Shown: positions 1 through 5,325, numbered from the stretch's first letter. The stretch: DNA of 6,431 bases from an uncultured Planctomycetales bacterium (GCA_937907525.1 CALCIB010000270.1:1-6431); one strand, 5' to 3'. The notes: generated from the letters alone by a model not told the origin. Numbers and translations are program-made.

Positions 1-45
1 CCCCTCATCCGGCCTTCGGCCACCTTCTCCCTCAAGGGGAGAAGG
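1..45 (-). repeat. Palindromic intergenic repeat (REP-like), copy C
   Basis: Two adjacent hairpins are visible: GGCC/GGCC arms at 11-14 and 18-21 around TTC, and a perfect 9-bp stem (CCTTCTCCC at 23-31 with GGGAGAAGG at 37-45) around a 5-nt loop. The outer edge reads CCCCTCATCC at 1-10. Read on the minus strand, the order is 9-bp stem, short GGCC stem, then GGATGAGGGG. The same order appears in the repeat that ends miaA at 6261-6305, so these are members of one dispersed family. It lies downstream of queD and may serve as the 3' end of that transcript, but there is no U-tract. The element may continue beyond the left edge. The stretch 46-133 between it and queD holds nothing I can name. Confidence 0.7.
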
Positions 46-133
46 ATGCGCGTCGTCGGCCTCCGAGTCGATCGAATCTCGCGCCGAGCGCTATCGACTG
101 ACCGCCCACGTCGTCGATCGATCGTCGGCGGGG

Positions 134-541
134 TCAATCCTCGCCGGTGTAGGTCGCGTGGCAGTTGGACGTCTCCCACATCACGACCTCCACGATCGGC
201 AGGCCGGCCGACCGCCCCTGGTCGTAGATCAGCCGGGCGATGTTCTCCGCGGTCGGGTTGTGGTCCATGACGAAGACCCGCTCGCCCCGCTCCCGCAACA
301 GCGGCAGGATGGGGTCGTCGCGGTGCAGAAGCATGTTGTGGTCCAGCTCCTCGTCGATCCAGCGTTGCAGCGTGCGCTTGATGTCGCCGAAATCGACGAG
401 CATGCCGCGTGGGTCGAGCTTGGGGCCCTCCAGCGTCACCACCGCCAGACCGTTGTGGCCGTGGAGGTGGCGGCACTTGCCGCCGTAGTTGAGCAGGCGG
501 TGGCCGTAGCTGAAATCGATCTGGCGCGTCACCCGATACAT
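134..541 (-). CDS. queD: 6-carboxy-5,6,7,8-tetrahydropterin synthase (QueD)
   Basis: QueD converts dihydroneopterin triphosphate to 6-carboxytetrahydropterin, the first committed step towards preQ0 and queuosine; it is a cytoplasmic zinc enzyme of the 6-pyruvoyl-tetrahydropterin synthase fold. The 135-residue product is a little longer than usual (about 120). Expected zinc ligands are present: H14 in SYGHRL, then H27 and H29 in the HGH motif, with the catalytic cysteine C23 four residues before H27. D67-H68 (LDHN) and E123 (WET) match the rest of the catalytic set, and PTAENIARLI (96-105) is the conserved helix. The ATG at 539-541 is chosen because GAGAGGA precedes it by about 9 nt and the family N-terminus begins there; a longer in-frame ORF upstream is only read-through across queC. 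It overlaps the end of queC by 13 bp, so the two are almost certainly co-transcribed. Confidence 0.95.
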   Translation of the reverse strand: MYRVTRQIDFSYGHRLLNYGGKCRHLHGHNGLAVVTLEGPKLDPRGMLVDFGDIKRTLQRWIDEELDHNMLLHRDDPILPLLRERGERVFVMDHNPTAENIARLIYDQGRSAGLPIVEVVMWETSNCHATYTGED

Positions 542-1239
542 GGCGTCGGTCCTCTCGTCCCGGTCGGTCGATGTCGATCGGCGTAGCGCGTGCGGTCGGC
601 GACGCCCGCGTCGCGGAAGCCCGCTCGGCGTTCCGCGCACTTGTTGCAACGTCCGCAGTGCAGTCCGTCGACCGGGCGGATGCACGAGAACGTCTTCTCC
701 AGGGGGAGCCCCGCCCCGCGGCGCACCACGTCCGGCTTGCGCAGGCCCGAGAAGGGCCGCAGCAGCCTGGGGCCGCCGGACATCGCCCGGGAGACGACCG
801 ACTCCAACTCCTGGAAGAAGCCGTCGGTGCTGTCGGGGAAGGGGTTGGAGCCCAGGGAGCCGAGCGCCAGGGCGTCGACGTCGCGGAGGCGGCACCAGAC
901 GGCGGCCTTGACGGTCAAGAGCAGGTTGCGGCCGGGGAGGTAGACGGCCTCGTCGGGGGCGTCGGCGTCGGGGACGTCGGGGCCGTCGGTGCTCCAGTGG
1001 GGGCCGTAGACGTCGCGGATCGGCTCGTCCAGGACGACCAGCGGCGCCAGCCCCGGCCGGGCGATCGCCGCCAGGTAGGAGCGGGTCGCGGCCAGCTCGA
1101 CCGCCTCCCAGCGCAGGCCGCAGCGGACGTAGATCGGCTGCGCGCGGGCGAACCGCTCGCGGATCGTCGCGACCAGCACGCCGCTTTCGACCCCGCCGCT
1201 GACGAGGACGGCGACCGTCCCGGATCCGTCGTCTGGCAT
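529..1239 (-). CDS. queC: 7-cyano-7-deazaguanine synthase, divergent QueC (ExsB family)
   Basis: QueC makes preQ0 (7-cyano-7-deazaguanine) from 7-carboxy-7-deazaguanine, ammonia and ATP, supplying queuosine modification of tRNA position 34. The 236-residue protein has the PP-loop ATP motif SGGVES (14-19), the family YLPGRN motif (100-105), a GSNPFPDST segment (130-138) and four zinc cysteines C186, C195, C198 and C201 (SC-x8-CGRCNKC). Two features depart from the classical enzyme as I know it: Glu rather than Asp in the PP-loop (SGGxDS), and GSNPFPDST where GYPDCR is usual. A C-terminal tail of about 28 residues after the zinc knuckle runs over the queD start. The ATG at 1237-1239 has GAGGGA about 5 nt upstream. 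queE, needed for the pathway, is not in this window. Placement beside queD strongly supports a preQ0 role, though a side branch such as a deazapurine metabolite cannot be excluded. Confidence 0.87.
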   Translation of the reverse strand: MPDDGSGTVAVLVSGGVESGVLVATIRERFARAQPIYVRCGLRWEAVELAATRSYLAAIARPGLAPLVVLDEPIRDVYGPHWSTDGPDVPDADAPDEAVYLPGRNLLLTVKAAVWCRLRDVDALALGSLGSNPFPDSTDGFFQELESVVSRAMSGGPRLLRPFSGLRKPDVVRRGAGLPLEKTFSCIRPVDGLHCGRCNKCAERRAGFRDAGVADRTRYADRHRPTGTRGPTPCIG

Positions 1240-1278
1240 GCGTCCCTCGTTCGCCCTTGAGGCCCCCGTTCCTTCTCC

Positions 1279-1306
1279 ATCTTAAGGGGGCGCGGCGGCG
1301 GGGCAA
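1279..1306 (-). promoter_or_regulatory. Candidate sigma70-type promoter for queC-queD
   Basis: On the minus strand TTGCCC (1301-1306) is followed after 16 bp by TAAGAT (1279-1284). Each hexamer matches four of six consensus positions. Initiation would fall near 1272, giving a leader of about 33 nt before the queC ATG at 1239. I looked for a preQ1 riboswitch in this leader and upstream of it and saw none. Confidence 0.4.
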
Positions 1307-1333
1307 GCCGGCCGAGGAGCGGATGGGTTGGGC

Positions 1334-1362
1334 TTGCGTCGCGGTATGGGGATTACTAGGCT
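1334..1362 (+). promoter_or_regulatory. Weak candidate promoter for greA
   Basis: TTGCGT (1334-1339) and TAGGCT (1357-1362) are spaced by 17 bp. Each matches only three of six consensus positions, so the call rests mainly on spacing and on location in the divergent intergenic region. Initiation near 1369 would give greA a leader of about 240 nt that includes the T tract and hairpin at 1414-1445. No better match closer to greA was found. Confidence 0.22.
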
Positions 1363-1413
1363 GGACGTCTGATGGACGAAACCGGATGCGGCCCGCGCGC
1401 TTCGGACGTCTCA

Positions 1414-1445
1414 TTTTTTTTTCGCCCCGGCGCCGCGCCGGGGCG
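1414..1445 (+). other. T9 tract followed by perfect 10-bp GC hairpin upstream of greA
   Basis: Nine T residues (1414-1422), the longest A/T run noticed in the window, are followed at once by CGCCCCGGCG (1423-1432), a CCG loop and the exact complement CGCCGGGGCG (1436-1445). It is not an intrinsic terminator on either strand: on the plus strand the T run comes before the stem, and on the minus strand the stem is followed by A residues. It sits 162 bp before the greA start and would be transcribed if the upstream promoter candidate is real. The rest of the 1240-1607 gap holds the two promoter candidates and no gene that I can support. Confidence 0.6.
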
Positions 1446-1607
1446 CCCACCGGAGACCAGGGACTAGACTTTCGTCGACCCTCGAACCCGTCCCCTTGGA
1501 CGAGGACGACGCCCAGGCCGATCGACCGACGGCGACGCCCCGCGGCGCCCCGCCGATTCGACGCGCGCGCCCAAGATCGCGACGTCCGTAGATGGGAGCA
1601 GTTCGGC

Positions 1608-2087
1608 ATGTCCAGCGACCGCATTCCGATGTCGAAGGAAGGCTATGAGAAGCTCAAGGCCCAACTCGACCAGATGAAAAACGAGGACATGTCTCGGATC
1701 GCCGAGCAGATCGCGCAAGCTCGGGGTTATGGAGACCTTTCCGAGAACGCCGAGTTCGACGCGGCCGTGGAGGCGCAAGGGATGCTCCAGGCCCGGATCA
1801 ACGACCTTCAGGACAAACTCAGCCGGGCCTATCTGGTCGACAAGTCGACCATGCCCACCGACCGGGTGGTCTTCGGCTCCCGGGTCCGGGTCCTCGACGT
1901 CGACGAGGGGGACGAGGAGGACTTCACCCTGGTCGGCCCCGGCGAGGAGGACTACGACAACAACCACATCCTGTTGACCAGCCCGATCGGCCAGGGGCTC
2001 GTCGGCAAGAAGGTGGGCGACGAGGTGGAGGTCCCCATCCCCCGCGGCACGCTCAAGCTAAAAATCGTCGAGATCGGCGTCGGATAA
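1608..2087 (+). CDS. greA: Transcription elongation factor GreA
   Basis: GreA enters the secondary channel of RNA polymerase and stimulates cleavage of the 3' end of nascent RNA in backtracked complexes. The 159-residue product has the usual family length. Residues 8-78 form the N-terminal coiled coil, with the tip motif YGDLSENAEF (41-50) carrying the acidic residues D43 and E46 equivalent to the catalytic tip pair. Residues 85-157 form the C-terminal FKBP-like domain with the signature SPIGQGLVGKKVGDEVEV (125-142). The ATG at 1608 is preferred because GGGAG lies 9 nt upstream (1594-1598); a second in-frame ATG at 1629 would remove seven residues without touching a domain. The reading frame is open back to 1257, but that part has no start signal or family similarity. 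It appears to be monocistronic, with a hairpin just downstream. Confidence 0.96.
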   Translation: MSSDRIPMSKEGYEKLKAQLDQMKNEDMSRIAEQIAQARGYGDLSENAEFDAAVEAQGMLQARINDLQDKLSRAYLVDKSTMPTDRVVFGSRVRVLDVDEGDEEDFTLVGPGEEDYDNNHILLTSPIGQGLVGKKVGDEVEVPIPRGTLKLKIVEIGVG

Positions 2088-2102
2088 GGCCGATCGAACC
2101 GG

Positions 2103-2124
2103 GGCGGGCGTCGTCGTCCGCCTT
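2103..2124 (+). terminator. Possible terminator hairpin after greA
   Basis: GGCGGGCG (2103-2110) pairs with CGTCCGCC (2115-2122) through eight pairs, one of them G-U, closing a TCGT loop 15 bp after the greA stop. Only two T residues follow, so any termination would be weak or factor-dependent. The candidate promoter of the next gene starts at 2123, so the two signals abut. Confidence 0.3.
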
Positions 2125-2150
2125 GACGAGGGGGCGACCCTTGCTAGGAT
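2123..2150 (+). promoter_or_regulatory. Candidate sigma70 promoter for the phosphatase gene
   Basis: TTGACG (2123-2128, five of six consensus) is separated by 16 bp from TAGGAT (2145-2150, four of six), with an extended -10 TG at 2142-2143. Initiation near 2157 would give a leader of about 98 nt. A CCCCC-TC-GGGGG palindrome lies at 2162-2173, just inside the predicted transcript. Confidence 0.5.
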
Positions 2151-2254
2151 CGCCCCCGCGGCCCCCTCGGGGGACGTCGACGAGCCGCCCCAGGGAGGGG
2201 GAGTACGCCTAGGCGGGAGGAAGCCGCCGGCCGGCCGACACGGAGCGATCGCCC

Positions 2255-2887
2255 ATGACCACTCGTCGTAAATTCCTGCGCGCCGGCCTGGGCGTCGGCC
2301 TGACCGGCCTCGCGTGTCATCAGATCTGGCGGCACGGCCACGACTACGTCTTCGCCGAGAACTTCGCGGAGGTCGTCCCCGGCAAGATCTACCGCGGGGC
2401 CTGGCAGAAGGAGTGGCCGATGCGGCGCATCGCCCGCGACTACAAGATCAAGTCGATCCTGGCCCTCGCCCACCCCTACGACGCCGCCATCTCCGTCAAG
2501 GAACGCGCGCTGGCGAAGGAGTTGGGGATCAAGTGGATCCACAAGCCGATCATCGACCAGCGCAACATGGAAGTCCCCAAGACGGTCTACGAGATCCTTG
2601 ACGAGACCGCCGCGATCCTCAACGACCCGGCCAACTACCCGATCTTCTTCCACTGCCATCACGGATTGAACCGAGTGTCGATGGCCCAGATCGCCTACCG
2701 CACCAAGTATTGCGGCTGGACCCTGGAGCAGGCGACCGCCGAGGTCGCGTCGGGCTTCGGCCTGGTCACGGCCAATCACGGCCCGGACTACCGCACCATG
2801 GTCAAGTACTACGAACAAAACGTCCTGCCCTACCGCGAGGCCCGGGCCGTCGCCGCCAGGGCCGCCGCCGACTCCAGGACGCGCTGA
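2255..2887 (+). CDS. Dual-specificity/tyrosine phosphatase-like protein with Tat signal
   Basis: The 210-residue protein carries the cysteine-phosphatase signature C-x5-R: C134 and R140 in HCHHGLNRVS (133-142), the loop that binds phosphate and forms the cysteinyl-phosphate intermediate. The preceding strand YPIFFHC and the VVPGKIYRGAW segment (40-50) are typical of DSP and Siw14-like phosphatases. D101 in the HKPIIDQRN segment is a candidate general acid. The N-terminus TRRKFLRAG (3-11) followed by a short hydrophobic stretch is a near-ideal twin-arginine signal, implying folded export or membrane anchoring; C21 follows GLA, which is not a good lipobox. The Ser/Thr normally right after the P-loop Arg is displaced by one residue (R-V-S). 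GGAG lies 9 nt before the ATG. Substrate is unknown: phosphoprotein, phosphoinositide or other. It appears to be a single-gene unit between greA and the GNAT operon. Confidence 0.8.
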   Translation: MTTRRKFLRAGLGVGLTGLACHQIWRHGHDYVFAENFAEVVPGKIYRGAWQKEWPMRRIARDYKIKSILALAHPYDAAISVKERALAKELGIKWIHKPIIDQRNMEVPKTVYEILDETAAILNDPANYPIFFHCHHGLNRVSMAQIAYRTKYCGWTLEQATAEVASGFGLVTANHGPDYRTMVKYYEQNVLPYREARAVAARAAADSRTR

Positions 2888-2894
2888 GCGCGTC
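2878..2894 (+). other. Hairpin spanning the phosphatase stop codon
   Basis: GACGCGCT (2878-2885) and AGCGCGTC (2887-2894) form an exact palindrome around G2886, giving a 7-bp GC-rich stem whose 3-nt loop is the stop codon TGA itself (2885-2887). No T tract follows, so it is not a canonical intrinsic terminator. It is the only 3'-end structure seen for this gene before the next promoter. Confidence 0.45.
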
Positions 2895-2910
2895 TCCCGC
2901 GCGGGGCCGC

Positions 2911-2938
2911 TTGATTCCACGGCCGGCTCGCCTACAAT
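2911..2938 (+). promoter_or_regulatory. Candidate sigma70 promoter for the GNAT-GT-C-miaA operon
   Basis: TTGATT (2911-2916, four of six) and TACAAT (2933-2938, five of six) are spaced by 16 bp. This is the best -10 hexamer seen in the window. Initiation near 2945 would place two tandem hairpins (2948-2998) at the very start of a leader of about 127 nt. Confidence 0.55.
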
Positions 2939-2947
2939 CGAAATTCA

Positions 2948-2998
2948 CGCGGACCCCTCGGGGTCCGCGGCGTCGCGCGCGAACCGTCCGGTTCGCGC
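2948..2998 (+). other. Tandem GC hairpins in the 5' leader of the GNAT gene
   Basis: The first hairpin pairs CGCGGACCCC (2948-2957) with GGGGTCCGCG (2960-2969), in practice a 9-bp stem with a CTCG tetraloop. The second pairs GCGCGAACC (2977-2985) with GGTTCGCGC (2990-2998) around a GTCC loop. Both are perfect, and neither is followed by a T tract. They begin within a few bases of the predicted transcription start, so they look more like a structured leader than a terminator of the upstream gene. Confidence 0.5.
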
Positions 2999-3057
2999 CC
3001 GCGCGTCCTCGTCCGCTTCGCAACGCGACCCGCGTCAAACGGCTCAACGGCCGAAAA

Positions 3058-3063
3058 GGGAGG
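3058..3063 (+). promoter_or_regulatory. Shine-Dalgarno that fixes the TTG start of the GNAT gene
   Basis: GGGAGG, preceded by four A residues and followed by T, is close to an ideal anti-16S match and lies 8 nt before TTG at 3072-3074. No ATG or GTG in frame nearby has comparable support, and the protein homology begins exactly at this TTG. Confidence 0.75.
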
Positions 3064-3071
3064 TCCCTCGA

Positions 3072-3584
3072 TTGAACATCCGCCCCGCCCGCGTCGGCGA
3101 CGTCCCCGCCATGTACGAGTTGATTCGGAGGTTCGCGGATCGCAAGCTGATGATCCGCAGGTCGATGGGCGAGTTGTACGCGGCGGTTCGCGAGTTCGTC
3201 GTCGCCGTCGACGAGCGGGGCGGGGTGGTCGGCTGCGCGGCGTTGCACGTATTCTGGGAGGACCTCGCCGAGGTCAAGTGCCTCGCGGTGGCCGAGGAGG
3301 CCCAGGGGACGGGCGTCGGCCGGGCGTTGGTCGACGCCTGCTGGGACCAGGCCGGCGAACTCGGGATCGAGTCGGTCTTCGCGCTGACCTACGCCGTCGG
3401 CTTCTTCGAGCGCCTCGGCTATCGTCAGATCGACAAGGCGGAACTGCCGCACAAGATCTGGAACGAATGCACGCGCTGCCCTCTGTTCCCCAACTGCAAG
3501 GAAACGGCCCTGATCCGCTCGCGCGCGGCGATCGCCGAAGCCGTCGCGACGGCGAGCGACCGCCTGGAGCCGGTCGCCGTTTGA
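3072..3584 (+). CDS. GNAT family N-acetyltransferase, ArgA-like (short N-acetylglutamate synthase type)
   Basis: This single-domain, 170-residue GNAT starts at TTG. Acetyl-CoA motif A is QGTGVGRALV (78-87), preceded by the beta-strand EVKCLAV (67-73); the FFERLGYRQIDK segment (111-122) and ELPHKIW (124-130) follow. The chain closes with a cysteine cluster C133-x2-C136-x5-C142 in NECTRCPLFPNC. The block from VFALTY through LPHKIW to the CP-FP-C ending is what I recall from the GNAT domain of ArgA and stand-alone short N-acetylglutamate synthases, so acetylation of glutamate with acetyl-CoA (arginine pathway) is the leading guess; another amine substrate is possible. No amino-acid-kinase domain and no other arg gene is in the window. 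Nineteen bp separate it from the glycosyltransferase gene, suggesting co-transcription. Confidence 0.82.
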   Translation: MNIRPARVGDVPAMYELIRRFADRKLMIRRSMGELYAAVREFVVAVDERGGVVGCAALHVFWEDLAEVKCLAVAEEAQGTGVGRALVDACWDQAGELGIESVFALTYAVGFFERLGYRQIDKAELPHKIWNECTRCPLFPNCKETALIRSRAAIAEAVATASDRLEPVAV

Positions 3585-3592
3585 CGCCGATC

Positions 3593-3596
3593 GGAG
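3593..3596 (+). promoter_or_regulatory. Shine-Dalgarno that supports the TTG start of the GT-C gene
   Basis: GGAG lies 7 nt before TTG at 3604-3606, within the 19-bp gap after the GNAT stop. The first in-frame ATG would fall inside the first membrane helix (residue 42), so the TTG start is favoured. Confidence 0.55.
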
Positions 3597-3603
3597 CGTC
3601 CCC

Positions 3604-5325
3604 TTGAGCGGGCTCGAAGCGAAACCCGACGGCCCGGAGGCGACGGCCGACGTCGACGCCGCCGGGCTTTCGCGCGCGCGGCTGCTGGCGGCCTCGGTCC
3701 TGGTCGGCCTCGCCACGCTCGCCCTGATGCTGGCGACCGAGCCCCGGCTGGCGATCGTCTGGGACGAGGGTTACAGTCTCGGCCGCGAGGCTCGGCTGCG
3801 GCTTTGGTTCCAGGCGCTTCGCGATCCGGCCGGGTTCGCCGCGACCTGGACGCCGCCGGCGATCGAGTTGGTGCAGCGACAAGGCGCGCCGCCGCCGCCG
3901 CGCGACCGGATCGATTCGCGATCCGAACTCCTGTTCGACCCAGGCGTCCTGGCCTGGTTCTGGCCGTTCGCGCGCGAGGAGCCCCACGGCCATCCGCCGT
4001 TCTACGCGCTTCTGGGGCTGGTCGGCGACGTCTTGACTCCGGGCCGTCCCGACCTGGAGCGCGGCCGGCTGGGGCCGATCCTGTTGTTCTCGATCGCGGC
4101 GGGGGCGCTATTCCGCTTCGTCGCCAAACGCTGGGGATGGTGGGCCGCGACGGCCTCGGCCGGGGCCTGGACGTTGCACCCGCACTTGTTCGCGCACGGG
4201 CACTACGCCTCCTACGACGGCCCGCTGTCGTGCCTCTGGCTGCTGGCGATCCTCACGTTCGTGGCCGGCTGGGAGTCGAGGCGAATCGTCTGGGCCGGGG
4301 CGTTCGGCGTCGCGCTGGGCTGCGCGATGGCCGATAAGCTCACCGGTTGGTTCGTCCCGATTCCATTCCTCGTCTGGGCGATGATTTATCGCGACCGGCG
4401 GGCGTTGAGGCTTCTGGGCGTCGGCTGCGCGGTCGGGCTGGCGACGACGTACCTGCTTCAACCGCCGTGGTGGGTCGAGCCGATCGCGGGGCCGTATCGG
4501 TTCTTCCAATCGAACCTGTCGCGGGGGGAGACGATCCCGATCCCCGTGCAATTCCTGGGGACGATTTACGACACGCCGCGGGAGTCGCTGCCGCCTTACA
4601 ACACGATCGTCCTGACGGTCTTCGCGACGCCGATCGTCTTCCTGGCGCTGGGGCTGGCGGGGGCGTGGCGGGCGGTTCGCCGCTGGCGGGCCGAGCCGCT
4701 CTTATTGCTGTTCCTGGGGCACTGGGCGTTTCTGCTGTTGCTTCGAGCGATGCCGCATACCCCCGGCCACGACGGCGCGCGGCTGTTCTTGCCGGCCTTC
4801 GGAGCGCTGGCGCTCCTGGCGGGACCTGGGGTGGAGCAGTTCCGGGGGTGGATCGGGCGGACGCCGCGGCGGTTGGTGGGCGTCGGGTTGGTGGAAGGGG
4901 CCGTCGCGGTGGCCGTGATGATGCCCGCGCCGCTTTCCTATTACAGTCCGATCGTCGGCGGTCTTCCGGGCGCGACCCGGCTGGGGATGGAGCCGACGTT
5001 CTACTGGGACGCCCTCGACGCCGACGCGCGGGCGTTCCTGCGCGAGCACACGCCCGCCGGTCGGACGATCCGCTTCGCCACGTTCCCGACCTCGTGGATC
5101 TACCTGCGCGAGATCGGCGAACTGCCCAGGAGGATCGCGCCGTTGGATCCGGGCGTTCCGCTCTGGTACGTCGTTCAGAATCGGCCGGGGGCGCTGGCGA
5201 CGTGGGATCGCGCCTTGATCGCCGGCGCGCGCCCGGCTTATACGGTGACCAAGCTGGGCGTCCCGCTGGTCTGGATCTTCCGCGACGAAGACCTGGAGCG
5301 GGCCATGCGCGAGGTCGGTCGATGA
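3604..5325 (+). CDS. GT-C type integral-membrane glycosyltransferase (ArnT/PMT-like, GT39-like)
   Basis: The 573-residue protein has about ten hydrophobic segments (roughly 28-46, 158-175, 180-193, 205-222, 229-262, 268-285, 335-355, 364-380, 394-410 and 424-441) and a soluble C-terminal part from about 445. Directly after the first helix comes W53-D54-E55-G56, the acidic pair expected in the first extracytoplasmic loop of GT-C enzymes, followed by a long loop ending in HGHPPF (128-133), the usual HPP-type motif. ADKLTGWF (243-250) and R393 before the LPAFGAL helix also fit. Such enzymes move a sugar from a polyprenyl-phosphate donor to lipid, glycan or protein on the outer face of the cytoplasmic membrane. 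Donor and acceptor cannot be read from the sequence. It lies between the GNAT gene and miaA with tight spacing, and its stop overlaps the miaA start (ATGA). Confidence 0.78.
   Translation: MSGLEAKPDGPEATADVDAAGLSRARLLAASVLVGLATLALMLATEPRLAIVWDEGYSLGREARLRLWFQALRDPAGFAATWTPPAIELVQRQGAPPPPRDRIDSRSELLFDPGVLAWFWPFAREEPHGHPPFYALLGLVGDVLTPGRPDLERGRLGPILLFSIAAGALFRFVAKRWGWWAATASAGAWTLHPHLFAHGHYASYDGPLSCLWLLAILTFVAGWESRRIVWAGAFGVALGCAMADKLTGWFVPIPFLVWAMIYRDRRALRLLGVGCAVGLATTYLLQPPWWVEPIAGPYRFFQSNLSRGETIPIPVQFLGTIYDTPRESLPPYNTIVLTVFATPIVFLALGLAGAWRAVRRWRAEPLLLLFLGHWAFLLLLRAMPHTPGHDGARLFLPAFGALALLAGPGVEQFRGWIGRTPRRLVGVGLVEGAVAVAVMMPAPLSYYSPIVGGLPGATRLGMEPTFYWDALDADARAFLREHTPAGRTIRFATFPTSWIYLREIGELPRRIAPLDPGVPLWYVVQNRPGALATWDRALIAGARPAYTVTKLGVPLVWIFRDEDLERAMREVGR

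Noticed and set aside
529..1239. QueC as part of a QatABCD-like or other antiphage system
   Set aside because: The only linked gene is queD; none of the partner genes of such systems is present, and the pairing fits preQ0 synthesis.
571..1260. A long plus-strand open frame opposite queC
   Set aside because: It is an Ala/Gly/Val-rich antisense shadow of queC with no family motif or ribosome site.
1262..1290. A degenerate fourth repeat copy near CCTTCTCC before queC
   Set aside because: Only the CCTTCTCC string is shared; the matching arm and the edge motif are absent, and the sequence overlaps the candidate queC promoter.
1240..1423. A possible preQ1 riboswitch upstream of queC
   Set aside because: Neither the short C-rich-loop hairpin with an A-rich tail nor another preQ1 aptamer pattern could be found on the minus strand.
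1414..1445. An intrinsic terminator made from the T tract and hairpin
   Set aside because: Polarity is wrong on both strands: T residues come before the stem on plus, and A residues follow it on minus.
1257..1607. An in-frame upstream extension of greA (about 117 codons)
   Set aside because: It is low-complexity, crosses the T9/hairpin element and candidate promoter, and GreA has its normal length from 1608.
134..1624. A 496-codon minus-strand open frame containing queD in its last 135 codons
   Set aside because: The part upstream of the queD ATG is Arg/Pro-rich and runs out of frame across queC; a clear ribosome site and the family N-terminus place the start at 541.
2144..2920. A 258-codon minus-strand open frame opposite the phosphatase gene
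   Set aside because: It is an antisense shadow in high-GC DNA; the plus strand encodes a recognisable P-loop phosphatase.
2802..3716. A 304-codon minus-strand open frame across the phosphatase end, the leader and the GNAT gene
   Set aside because: It spans two promoters and hairpins and has shadow composition; the GNAT on the plus strand has full motifs.
4347..5321. An upstream in-frame extension of miaA overlapping the GT-C gene
   Set aside because: It is an out-of-frame reading of the GT-C gene, Arg/Gly/Ala-rich, while MiaA begins naturally at 5322 with a suitable ribosome site.
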